Shown: positions 32,310-39,989 of the stretch, one piece after another
How the letters are laid out: each line of letters starts with the position of its first letter
Numbering within the stretch: position 1 is the stretch's first letter
Assembly (NCBI GenBank): GCA_963722175.1
Contig: CAVRKA010000004.1
Span: forward strand, 1,426,001 to 1,490,000
Direction: 5' to 3'
Length of the DNA: 64,000 nt
DNA from: WHSW01 sp963722175
GTDB lineage: Bacteria > Actinomycetota > Thermoleophilia > Solirubrobacterales > 70-9
The notes under the pieces: model-generated
What the model was told of the DNA's origin: nothing
Databases searched by the model: none
What the model saw: only the letters and a program-made list of their open reading frames with translations
Program-made: the position numbers and the translations under genes

Positions 32310-33059
32310 ATGAAGAGAGGACTGATCGCCGGTGTGCGCCGGCAGTGGGCCGGCTACCTCTCGCTGTTCTTGGTGCTGACCGGGGGGACCGCCTTGGCGG
32401 TCAACGAGTACACGGGTCAGAACATCGTCGACGGCTCACTGACCACGGCTGACTACCGCAACAACGACATCAGGAGCAGCGACATCCGCAACGACACGAG
32501 CGCGGATGGTGGCCTGACCGCCGTGGACCTCCGCCCCGACTCGGTCGGTGCCGGCGAGGTCAAGGCGGGCTCGATCGGCGCCGCGGAGGTCGCCAACCTG
32601 AGTCTCACAGGGAGCGACCTGGCGTCGGACACCCTCGGCGGCCAGCAGATCGCCGAGTCCAGCCTCGGCGAGGTGCCCAAGGCGACGATCGCCGGCCACG
32701 GCGGCTACGGGCGGCAGTCGGGCCAGGGGACAAGCTGCACCCCGCCCGACCTGAGCACCCACACGTGCGCCTCCGTCGAGATGTACCCATCGGCGGCGAG
32801 CCGGGCACTGGTACTCGGGCGCTTTCGGGCGGTCATCGACGGCGGGGACCTGCGCTGCTCGCTCGGGTCTTCCGCGTTCGGAAAAATCGCCGGATCGGAG
32901 GTTTCCGTCACCCACAACGGGGAGTACGTGACGCTGGCCGGCATCACCCCGCCCTTGCCGGCAGGAACCCATTCCTTCGGCATCGATTGCTGGGAGGCCG
33001 ATGACTCCGTGTCGGTCGCGGACGCAACGGTCACCGCTGTTGCAATCAGCCCGTACTAG
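32310..33059 (+). CDS. Secreted repeat protein (family member 3)
   Basis: 249 residues from ATG 32310, preceded by TTAGGGGAGG. Signal-like helix GYLSLFLVLTGGTALA (about 15-30), then repeats VDGSLTTADYRNNDI, SSDIRNDT, AVDLRPDSV, AGEVKAGSI, AAEVANLSL and GSDLASDTL. The C-terminal domain has four Cys (SCTPPDLSTHTCASVEMYPS, GDLRCSLGSS, FGIDCWEADDS) that probably form disulfides outside the cell. Its leader resembles that of the next gene, suggesting tandem duplication. Function unknown. Confidence 0.75.
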   Translation: MKRGLIAGVRRQWAGYLSLFLVLTGGTALAVNEYTGQNIVDGSLTTADYRNNDIRSSDIRNDTSADGGLTAVDLRPDSVGAGEVKAGSIGAAEVANLSLTGSDLASDTLGGQQIAESSLGEVPKATIAGHGGYGRQSGQGTSCTPPDLSTHTCASVEMYPSAASRALVLGRFRAVIDGGDLRCSLGSSAFGKIAGSEVSVTHNGEYVTLAGITPPLPAGTHSFGIDCWEADDSVSVADATVTAVAISPY

Positions 33060-33096
33060 CGCCGACGGCTCGATCGGGAGGGCGGAAAACGAGGAC

Positions 33097-33112
33097 GGAA
33101 CGTTTCAGGAAC
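33097..33112. promoter_or_regulatory. Second copy of the SARP-type element
   Basis: GGAACGTTTCAGGAAC, identical over 16 bases to 28845-28860, 57 bp upstream of repeat-protein gene 4 and the haloperoxidase-type gene that follows it. The inner GGAAC units are 11 bp apart. Confidence 0.55.
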
Positions 33113-33113
33113 G

Positions 33114-33131
33114 CCGAGCGAGGACGCTCGG
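33114..33131 (+). promoter_or_regulatory. Leader hairpin CCGAGCG-AGGA-CGCTCGG
   Basis: Perfect 7-bp stem and 4-base loop, one base after the SARP-type element and 37 bp before the ATG of repeat-protein gene 4. It may be an operator dyad or an RNA hairpin in the leader. Confidence 0.4.
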
Positions 33132-33168
33132 AGACGTTGAAACCACCACCGGTTAGGGGAGGAAAGCG

Positions 33169-33906
33169 ATGCTCAGATTCAACCCACGACGCCCGTCACC
33201 GGCCTTCGTGCTTGCCGCGCTGGCGCTGTTCGTCGCGCTCAGCGGTTCGGCGATCGCCCTGCAAGGCAGAAACGGCGTCAATTCGGGCGACGTCAAGAAC
33301 AACGCCCTGAAGGGCAAGGACGTCAAGGACGAGACGGTGACCGGGGCCGATGTCATGGCCGACAGTCTGCGCGGCGCGGACATCGACGAGGCGTCGCTCG
33401 AGCTCGGAGCGTCGGATGGGCGGCCGACCGGTCCCGCCGGTGGCGGCCTCTCCGGCCGGTATCCCGACCCGGAGATCGCCGCCGGAGCGGTCGACGGCGC
33501 CAACGTGGAGGATGAAAGCATCACCGGAGCTGACGTCGCCGATGACTCGCTCGACGGCTACGACATCCAGGGGCTCTCGTTCGCCGACCTGCAGCCGGAG
33601 ACGCTGACGGGGAATCAGATCGCCGACAACACGGTCGGGGCGGACGAGCTCCTCTCGGTCGTGACCCGGTTCAACGCGATCGATATCCCGCCCGGCGGCG
33701 AGGACACGGTCACCGCATCGTGCATCGCCGGCGAGCAGCTGCTCGGTGGCGGTGGAGGCCCGGCGGCCAACCCTCCCGGCCCGAACCAGATCTATCTCAC
33801 GGACTCGCAGCGAGTCGGGACGGTCGACACCTGGACGGTCACCGCGCAGAACGCAAGCGGGACCAGTGCGCTGGTCATCGCCGAGGCGCACTGCCTCGGG
33901 GCCTGA
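33169..33906 (+). CDS. Secreted repeat protein with short collagen-like link (family member 4)
   Basis: 245 residues from ATG 33169 after TTAGGGGAGG. Signal-like helix FVLAALALFVALSGSAIA (about 13-30), repeats NSGDVKNNAL, GKDVKDETV, GADVMADSL, GADIDEASL, then a Gly/Pro hinge (DGRPTGPAGGGLSGRYPDPE). More repeats follow (GANVEDESI, GADVADDSL, YDIQGLS) before a beta-rich C-terminal domain with two Cys (TASCIAGEQLLGGGGG, EAHCLGA). The hinge and following segment match the broken gene at 37.9-38.6 kb. It lies 48 bp upstream of the haloperoxidase-type gene and is probably co-transcribed with it. Confidence 0.75.
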   Translation: MLRFNPRRPSPAFVLAALALFVALSGSAIALQGRNGVNSGDVKNNALKGKDVKDETVTGADVMADSLRGADIDEASLELGASDGRPTGPAGGGLSGRYPDPEIAAGAVDGANVEDESITGADVADDSLDGYDIQGLSFADLQPETLTGNQIADNTVGADELLSVVTRFNAIDIPPGGEDTVTASCIAGEQLLGGGGGPAANPPGPNQIYLTDSQRVGTVDTWTVTAQNASGTSALVIAEAHCLGA

Positions 33907-33954
33907 CGCGCAGGAATCACGGAAGCCACAAGCAAACGGGGATTGGGGAGCAAG

Positions 33955-35238
33955 ATGAGAACCGCAAGAACCGCGGCCGCGCTGACGCTGCTGGTCGCAC
34001 TGACAATGGCGCTGGCGCCGAGCAGGCAGTCGAGCGCCGCCGCCGGGGACAACGCCGTCGTGCACTGGAACGAGGTGACGCTGAACACGGTGTTCGCCGA
34101 CACGGCCCGCCGTACACCGTCGGCCGCCAGCCTCTACGTCGCGATCGCCCAGGCGGCGGTCTACGACGCGGTGATGGCGATCGAGGAGACCCATGAGCCG
34201 TACGCGTTCGACGGCTCCGCGGCGCCGGGGGCCTCCGAGGATGCCGCCGTCGCCACGGCCGCCCACGACGTGCTCGTCAACTACTTCCCCGACCAGCAGG
34301 CAACGATCGACGGGGAGTACGCGAACGCCCTCGCCGCGATCCCCGACGCCCCGTCGAAGGACGACGGGATCGACGTCGGGCAGCGCTCCGCGGCCGAGAT
34401 CATCTCGCGGCGCGCTCACGACGGTCGCGACGCGCCCGTCCCGCCCCCCGCTGACGGCACCGAACCCGGGCAGTGGCGACGCACCTCGGCCAGCTTGGTC
34501 GTCACACCGTACGTGGCGCAGGTGAGCCCGTTCCTGGCCGAGTCGCCGGAGCAGTTCCGGCCCAAGGGCCCGAACAAGCTGACCTCGAAGCGCTACGCGG
34601 AGGAGTTCGAGCGCACCCGCCTGTACGGGGCGAAGAATTTCTCGCTGCGCTCCCCGAAACAGGACGAGATCGCGTACTTCTGGACCGAGAACACCGTCGT
34701 CCAGTACAACCGCGCGCTGCGCGGGCTCGCGACCACGCGCGGGCTCACGATCGGCGATTCGGCGCTCCTGTTCGCCCAGACCGCGTTGCCGGCGGCCGAC
34801 GCGATGATCACCTGCTGGAACACGAAGTTCCACTACCTCGCCTGGCGGCCGGTGACGGCGATTCGCCTCGCCGATACCGACGGCAACCCGCGGACGACCG
34901 CGGACCCGGCATGGGAGCCGCTGTCGACAACCGCGTTGCATCCCGAGTACACCAGCGGCCACGCCTGCCTGACCGGCGCGATCAGCCGCGGGCTGCGCGA
35001 GTTCCTGGGCACGAAAGCGATCGACCTCGACATCGACGTCCACCTCCCGGAAAAGCCGGAGATCGACGGCAAGGTCCACCACTTCGACACGGTCGAGGAC
35101 CTGCAGACCGAGGTCGAGGACGCGCGCGTCTACGGCGGCGACCACTGGGAGTCCGGGGGAACCGACGGGACCGCGCTCGGCGACTCGCTCGCCAAGTGGG
35201 CGTTGAAGCGTTACTTTGAGCCTGTCCGAGGCTCGTGA
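33955..35238 (+). CDS. Secreted vanadium-dependent haloperoxidase-type PAP2 protein
   Basis: 427 residues from ATG 33955 after TTGGGGAG. Signal peptide ALTLLVALTMALAPSRQSSA. The vanadate/phosphate-binding triad of the superfamily is complete: Lys291-x6-Arg298-Pro299 (KFHYLAWRP), the SGH loop with His336 (HPEYTSGHACLTG) and Arg391-x5-His397 (ARVYGGDHW). The expected active-site order and the all-helical sequence fit VHPO-like bacterial proteins rather than lipid phosphatases, although both share this site. A haloperoxidase would use H2O2 and halide to make hypohalite outside the cell. Halide versus phosphatase activity cannot be decided from sequence. Confidence 0.88.
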   Translation: MRTARTAAALTLLVALTMALAPSRQSSAAAGDNAVVHWNEVTLNTVFADTARRTPSAASLYVAIAQAAVYDAVMAIEETHEPYAFDGSAAPGASEDAAVATAAHDVLVNYFPDQQATIDGEYANALAAIPDAPSKDDGIDVGQRSAAEIISRRAHDGRDAPVPPPADGTEPGQWRRTSASLVVTPYVAQVSPFLAESPEQFRPKGPNKLTSKRYAEEFERTRLYGAKNFSLRSPKQDEIAYFWTENTVVQYNRALRGLATTRGLTIGDSALLFAQTALPAADAMITCWNTKFHYLAWRPVTAIRLADTDGNPRTTADPAWEPLSTTALHPEYTSGHACLTGAISRGLREFLGTKAIDLDIDVHLPEKPEIDGKVHHFDTVEDLQTEVEDARVYGGDHWESGGTDGTALGDSLAKWALKRYFEPVRGS

Positions 35239-35260
35239 ACGAACAGGGAGGTCGGGAGAG

Positions 35261-36085
35261 ATGATGTCGACGACGGAGGACCAGGAGCTCAAGGCGCGCC
35301 ACGCCAAGATGTGGGCGTCCGGGGATTACCCGCAGATGGTGGAGACGTTCCTGCTGCCGCTCGGCCCGGTCCTCGTCGAGGCCTGCGGGATCGGACCGGG
35401 GAAGCGCGTGCTCGACGTTGCCGCCGGGACGGGGAACGCCTCCATTCCGGCGGCGCAGGCCGGAGCCGACGTGATCGCGAGCGACCTCACACCGGAGCTG
35501 CTCGAGGCCGGCAAGGCGCGCGCGGAGGCGGCGGGCGTCGAGCTCGACTGGCAGGTCGCCGACGCGGAGAACCTGCCCTTCGATGACGAGTCGTTCGACG
35601 TCGTGATGTCGTCGATCGGGGCGATGTTCGCGCCCCACCACCAGGAGGTCGCCGACGAGCTGGTCCGCGTCTGCAAGCCCGGCGGGACGATCGGCCTCCT
35701 GAGCTGGACGCCGGAGGGGATGATCGGCGCGCTGTTCCGGACCATGGGCCCGTTCGCGCCCCCGCCGCCGCCTGGCGCTTCGCCGCCGCCGCTGTGGGGA
35801 AGCCCCGACCACCTCGCCGAGCTCTTCGGCGACCGGGTCGACTGGGGAACGCTCGACCGGCGGATGCTCGATATCACCGCCTTCGAACGACCCGGCGACT
35901 ACGGCGAGCACTTCAAGGCCTACTACGGGCCGACGATCGCCGCCCGCGCCAACGCGGAGAAGAACGGCCAGTCGGAGGAGCTCGACCAGGCCATCGCCGA
36001 GTTCTGCGACGAGTGGAACCTCGGTGACGACGACCGGGCCCGCTTCGAGCAGGAGTACTTGGTCTCGGTCGGCACGCGGGCTTAG
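35261..36085 (+). CDS. Class I SAM-dependent methyltransferase
   Basis: 274 residues from ATG 35261 (a second ATG follows), after GGGAGGTCGGGAGAG. Motif I VLDVAAGTGNASIPAA (about 48-63) binds SAM. An acidic motif II (DVIASDLTPELLEAG), post-II DAENLPFDDESFDVVMSSIG and motif III CKPGGTIGLLSW give the UbiE/Methyltransf_11 pattern. A proline-rich insert (FAPPPPPGASPPP, ~165) is notable. Cytosolic small-molecule methyltransferase; substrate unknown. It starts only 22 bp after the haloperoxidase-type gene, same strand, so the two are probably co-expressed. Confidence 0.93.
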   Translation: MMSTTEDQELKARHAKMWASGDYPQMVETFLLPLGPVLVEACGIGPGKRVLDVAAGTGNASIPAAQAGADVIASDLTPELLEAGKARAEAAGVELDWQVADAENLPFDDESFDVVMSSIGAMFAPHHQEVADELVRVCKPGGTIGLLSWTPEGMIGALFRTMGPFAPPPPPGASPPPLWGSPDHLAELFGDRVDWGTLDRRMLDITAFERPGDYGEHFKAYYGPTIAARANAEKNGQSEELDQAIAEFCDEWNLGDDDRARFEQEYLVSVGTRA

Positions 36086-36101
36086 CGGCGCGAGCGCCCG
36101 G

Positions 36102-37814
36102 TCAGCGCGGCGCCAGCGGAAGCTGCAGGCGAGAGCCGAACGGGCTGACGTCGGGCAGCGGCCCGGTGAGGATGTTCGCGACGCCCGCGGCGCCCGGGAG
36201 CGCCCAGACGGTGTTCGAGCTCTGCACGATCAGGCCGATCCGGTGTCCGGCCGCGAAGGTGAAGTCCTGCGGGAGGAACTCGACCCGCGCTCGCACCCAC
36301 TCGCCGGGCGCCGGGTCGGCTTGCGCGAGGCTGCTCCGGTAGTCGAGGTTGAGGAAGCCGCGCCCCACGGTCCGCAGCGTCCCGTCGGGGGCCACATCGA
36401 CGAGGATCGGGGTCAGATGGGCGCCCGCCTGCTCGTGGCGGACGATCGCGTCGAGCACGGCGCGGCCGGCGAGGCGGGTCCCGGCCGCGAGCGGCTCCGA
36501 CTTGAAGTAGAGCGAGTAGTAGCCGTGGCCGGGTTCGTTGAGGGGATCGCTGGTCGAGAACTCCTCGGTCGCGGCGCCGGTGTCCACCCAGGTGAAGACG
36601 TTGTCGGTCGGCTCCGTGTTCGGCTGCTCGGCGAGCACGCCGCTCTCGCCAGTGCCCGGCGGCGGCACGGTGACCCCGGGCACGTCCTGGTCGAAGGTGC
36701 GCCGCAGCCAGAGCGTCTTGTTCCTGGTCCCGGCGGGCGGCCAGGCGGATTCGTCCTGAAATCCCGTGGTCTTGTAGCCGTCCGGGCCGACGGTGCGCCC
36801 CTGCGTGATCACCGCGGGTCCGTTTGCGACGCCGTTCTTGACGCCGCGCAGCGTGCGCTCGAAGAAGGCGTCGAGCAGCTTCTCCCATGCGTTGCCGCTC
36901 GGCGACTGGTGCGTTCCCTGAAACAAGAACGCGCGCTTGAACGGGACCCGCTCGCCGAGCGCCTCGAAGAGCCGCACGCCCTCGTCCTGCTTGACGTTGT
37001 AGTCCTGCCAGCCGTGGGCCACCAGCACGGCGGCCCGGAACTTGTCCGCGTTCTTCAGGTAGTCGCGCTCGCGCCAGAAGGCGTTGTAGTCCGGGCTGCG
37101 GTTGTAGCCCTGGAGCGTGTGCTCGACGGCCTCGCAGGGATTGGCGCGGCTCGCCAGCTTCTCGGCGAACAGCGGGTCGCTCGGATCCGTCGGCGGCGTG
37201 CGGGCGAGCCCGAAGTCGAAGGCGAGCGGCGTGTCGAAGCCCTCGTCGCTCGGCACGTCGGAGTTGAGGAAGTAGCGGACCCCCCGGCCGTACGCGTAGC
37301 CGTACCAGCGTGAGATCGCGGCCTCGGGCACGATCGCGACGAGACCCGGCGCGTCGCGGCCGCGCGCGGCGACCATGTTCGCCGTCGTCCCGTCGTAGGA
37401 GCCGCCGATCATCGCCACCTTGCCGCTCGACCACGGCTTCGCGGCGAGGAAGTTGACGAGGTCGACGCCCGACTGCTGCTCGTCGGCCCCGCCGTAGTCC
37501 CAGCAGCCCGACGAGTTGCGCGTCCCGAGCACGTCGGCGACGGCGCGGGCGTACCCGCGGTGCACGTACTTCTGCCCGAGGGCGTCGTTCGCCAGGTTCG
37601 GCGTCGTCGTCTCGCCGAGCGTGTTGTAGGGCGAGTAGGTCAGGATCACCGGCACGGGTGCGTTGCCCGGCGGGCGCATCACCTCGACATTGATCTCGGC
37701 GCCGCCGACCGTCGGCACCTTGTACCTCTCGAAAACCGGCTCGGCATGCGCGGCCGGGGCGGCGAGCGCCAGCCCAACGACCGCGACGAGCAGACCCCTC
37801 AGACCCCCGTCCAT
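36102..37814 (-). CDS. Secreted CocE/NonD-family hydrolase (X-Pro dipeptidyl-peptidase S15 type)
   Basis: 570 residues from ATG 37812-37814. Signal peptide GLLVAVVGLALAAPAAHA. An alpha/beta-hydrolase domain carries the triad Ser139 (GGSYDG), Asp271 (GWQDYNV) and His302 (GTHQSPSG). The preceding GCWDYGGADEQQSGVDLVNF is the usual CocE/NonD loop. The C-terminal beta-sandwich (X-Pro C-terminal) includes YSLYFKSEPL and FAAGHRIGLIVQSS. Members hydrolyse esters or N-terminal X-Pro peptides, and the broad specificity means the substrate is unclear. Convergent with the methyltransferase (16 bp apart). Divergent from the broken collagen-like gene. Confidence 0.94.
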   Translation of the reverse strand: MDGGLRGLLVAVVGLALAAPAAHAEPVFERYKVPTVGGAEINVEVMRPPGNAPVPVILTYSPYNTLGETTTPNLANDALGQKYVHRGYARAVADVLGTRNSSGCWDYGGADEQQSGVDLVNFLAAKPWSSGKVAMIGGSYDGTTANMVAARGRDAPGLVAIVPEAAISRWYGYAYGRGVRYFLNSDVPSDEGFDTPLAFDFGLARTPPTDPSDPLFAEKLASRANPCEAVEHTLQGYNRSPDYNAFWRERDYLKNADKFRAAVLVAHGWQDYNVKQDEGVRLFEALGERVPFKRAFLFQGTHQSPSGNAWEKLLDAFFERTLRGVKNGVANGPAVITQGRTVGPDGYKTTGFQDESAWPPAGTRNKTLWLRRTFDQDVPGVTVPPPGTGESGVLAEQPNTEPTDNVFTWVDTGAATEEFSTSDPLNEPGHGYYSLYFKSEPLAAGTRLAGRAVLDAIVRHEQAGAHLTPILVDVAPDGTLRTVGRGFLNLDYRSSLAQADPAPGEWVRARVEFLPQDFTFAAGHRIGLIVQSSNTVWALPGAAGVANILTGPLPDVSPFGSRLQLPLAPR

Positions 37815-37887
37815 CGCAGCCGACAATACCCAATCGGCGCGGGAGGGAACCCCGGTTGCCACCGAGGTAGGGTCGGGGCAACCGGAC

Positions 37888-38577
37888 GTGGAATGCGCGT
37901 CCAAGGAGGAGGCGACGACGAGTCGTAGAAGCAGGCCCGTCTGCGCGCTGTTGGCAGCCGCGTTGCCGGGCCTTCTCGTGCTGCCGATCACATCCGCCGG
38001 AGCCGACAGCGGCTCCCACGCGAAGGCGGGGGTGAAGGGCGTCTAGAAGCAGGTCAAGAAGCTCAAGCGACAGGTCCGCGCGCTTCAGCAGCAAGTCGAC
38101 GAGCTGGAACGCCAGCCCGAGCCGCGTGGACCGGAAGGCCCACAGGGCTCGCAGGGCCCGCCGGGTCCGTCGACCGGGCCGGCCGGCGGCGATCTGACCG
38201 GGACGTTCCCGAACCCGCTGATCGCCGCGAACGCGGTCGGCAGCGCCGAGGTCGAGGACGGAGCGATCAACACCTCGGAGATCGCGGTCGGCGCGGTCGG
38301 CAGCGGGAGCGTCGCGGACGATTCGCTCCTGCTCGCAGTCGTCGGTACCGGCGTAACGGTGACCGCCGCCGGTGGCCCGCAGAATGCGGTGGTCGTCTGC
38401 CCGCTGGACCACCGGACAATCCTGTCGGGCGGCTATGCGTGGCAGGAGGATGAGCCCAACTCGATCATCGCTTCGACCCCGTCCGAGAACTTCCCGTTCA
38501 ACAGGTGGGAAGTCCGGGGGATGGTCGATGCCGGCAGCAACGTGCTCTTCCCCTGGGCGCTCTGCGTGGAGACATAG
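37888..38577 (+). pseudogene. Broken collagen-like repeat protein (family member 5)
   Basis: One continuous frame runs from a GTG at 37888 to the TAG at 38577, except for an in-frame TAG at 38044-38046. AAGGAGG (37903-37909) sits where a ribosome site should be, but the codon in start position (37918-37920) is ACG, followed by SRRSRPVCALLAAALPGLL, a good signal peptide. So both the start and codon ~43 look mutated. After the stop come a coiled coil (KQVKKLKRQVRALQQQVDEL), collagen-like GPEGPQGSQGPPGP, family repeats (GSAEVEDGAI, TSEIAVGAV, SGSVADDSL) and a beta-rich end. Readthrough is possible but two lesions favour a pseudogene. Confidence 0.7.
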
Positions 38578-38593
38578 AGCGACGCGGGTTCAG

Positions 38594-38621
38594 AGGGGCG
38601 GCGCCTCGGCGTCGCCCCTTT
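38594..38621 (+). terminator. Rho-independent terminator
   Basis: AGGGGCG (38594-38600) plus GCGC pairs with GCGT plus CGCCCCT (38613-38619), an 11-bp stem with a CTCG tetraloop, followed by TT and C. It ends transcription of the collagen-like gene just upstream of rph. Confidence 0.65.
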
Positions 38622-38647
38622 CCGCGGGCGGCTCATACACTCGCGCC

Positions 38648-39379
38648 GTGGCCCGCAGCTACGACCGCACCAACGCCGAGCACCGCCCGGTCTCGATCGA
38701 GCCCGGGTTCGTGCGCACCGCGACCGGCTCCTGCCTGTACGAGCAGGGCGAGACGCGGGTGATCTGCACCGCGTCGGTCGAGACCAAGGTGCCGCGCTGG
38801 CTCGAGGGCAAGGGCCGCGGCTGGGTGACGGCCGAGTACGCGATGCTGCCCGCCTCGACCGGAGAGCGCAAGGAGCGCGACGTGAAGAAGGGGCGGCCGG
38901 ACGGACGCGGGACCGAGATCCAGCGGCTGATCGGGCGCGCCCTGCGCGGCGTCGTCGACCTGACCGCGCTCCCCGAGCGCTCGGTCTACGTCGACTGCGA
39001 CGTGCTGCAGGCCGACGGCGGCACTCGCTGCGCCTCGATCACCGGCGGCTACATCGCCCTGCGGCTGGCGACCCAATCGCTGCTCGAGGCGGGCGAGATC
39101 GAGCGCGACCCGCTGACCGGCTCGGTCGCCGCGATCTCCTGTGGCGTGGTCGGCGGCGAGCGGCTGTGCGACCTCGACTACTCCGAGGACTCGACCGCCG
39201 AGGTCGACGCCAACATCGTGATGACCGGCGACGGCGGCCTGGTCGAGGTCCAGGCAACCGCCGAGCGCACCCCGGTCTCGCGCGCCTCGCTCAACGAGCT
39301 GCTCGAGCTCGCCGAGCCGGCGATCGCGGCGCTTCGCGAGGCCCAGGCCGAGGCCTGCGGCGGCCCGCTGCCGGGCTGA
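38648..39379 (+). CDS. rph: Ribonuclease PH
   Basis: 243 residues from GTG 38648 (MARSYDRTNAEHRPVSIEPG). Phosphorolytic 3'-exoribonuclease that trims tRNA precursors and other RNA 3' ends; cytosolic hexamer. Characteristic segments are GSCLYEQGETRVICTASVE, the RNase PH signature PRWLEGKGRGWVTAEYAMLP, RGTEIQRLIGRALRGVVDL, CDVLQADGGTRCASITGG and EDSTAEVDANIVMTGDGGLV. Normal length. The stop shares a base with the rdgB ATG (TGATG), the usual rph-rdgB operon of actinobacteria. Confidence 0.98.
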   Translation: MARSYDRTNAEHRPVSIEPGFVRTATGSCLYEQGETRVICTASVETKVPRWLEGKGRGWVTAEYAMLPASTGERKERDVKKGRPDGRGTEIQRLIGRALRGVVDLTALPERSVYVDCDVLQADGGTRCASITGGYIALRLATQSLLEAGEIERDPLTGSVAAISCGVVGGERLCDLDYSEDSTAEVDANIVMTGDGGLVEVQATAERTPVSRASLNELLELAEPAIAALREAQAEACGGPLPG

Positions 39380-39981
39380 TGTCGGCGACCGCCCGGCCGC
39401 GGCTGGTCGCGGCGACCCGCAACGAGCACAAGCTGCGGGAGCTCGCGGAGATCCTGACCGTGGTCGAGCTCGTGCCCCTGCCGGCCGACGTCGTGATCCC
39501 GCCCGAGACCGGGGTCACCTACGCCGACAACGCGCTGATCAAGGCCCGCGCCGCGCACCGGGCGACCGGCGAGCCGACGGTCGCGGACGACTCGGGGATC
39601 TCGGTCCCGGCGCTCGGCGGGCGCCCCGGCGTCCACTCGGCGCGTTTCGCCGGGCCCGACGCCACCGACGAGCAGAACCTCGACCTGCTGCTGAGCCAGG
39701 TCGCCCGCCACGACGACCGCTCGGCCGCCTACGTCTGCGTGATCGCCCACATCGACGCTGACGGCACCGAGCGCCTGTTCGAGGGCCGCTGCGAGGGCGT
39801 GCTGACCACCGAGCCCCGCGGCAGCGGCGGCTTCGGCTACGACCCGGCCTTCGTCCCCGACGACACCGGCCCGGACGACGAGCGCACGATGGCCGAGCTC
39901 GAGTCCGATGAAAAGCACGCGATCAGCCACCGTGGCCGCGCCGCGCGAGCCCTCGCCGAGGCGCTGGCCCCGGCGGCGTAG
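39379..39981 (+). CDS. rdgB: XTP/dITP diphosphatase (Ham1 family)
   Basis: 200 residues from ATG 39379. House-cleaning nucleotide pyrophosphatase that removes ITP, dITP and XTP. Typical motifs are LVAATRNEHKLRELAEIL at the start (substrate loop), ETGVTYADNALIKARAAH, VADDSGISVPALGGRPGVHSAR with the metal-binding Asp, GGFGYDPAFVPDD and EKHAISHRGRA. Translationally coupled to rph. Cytosolic dimer. Confidence 0.98.
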   Translation: MSATARPRLVAATRNEHKLRELAEILTVVELVPLPADVVIPPETGVTYADNALIKARAAHRATGEPTVADDSGISVPALGGRPGVHSARFAGPDATDEQNLDLLLSQVARHDDRSAAYVCVIAHIDADGTERLFEGRCEGVLTTEPRGSGGFGYDPAFVPDDTGPDDERTMAELESDEKHAISHRGRAARALAEALAPAA

Positions 39982-39989
39982 GGCGAACC

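Noticed and set aside
37814..37991. N-terminal extension of the CocE-like hydrolase
   Set aside because: The extra 59 codons lack coding character and precede a perfect signal peptide starting at the ATG at 37814.
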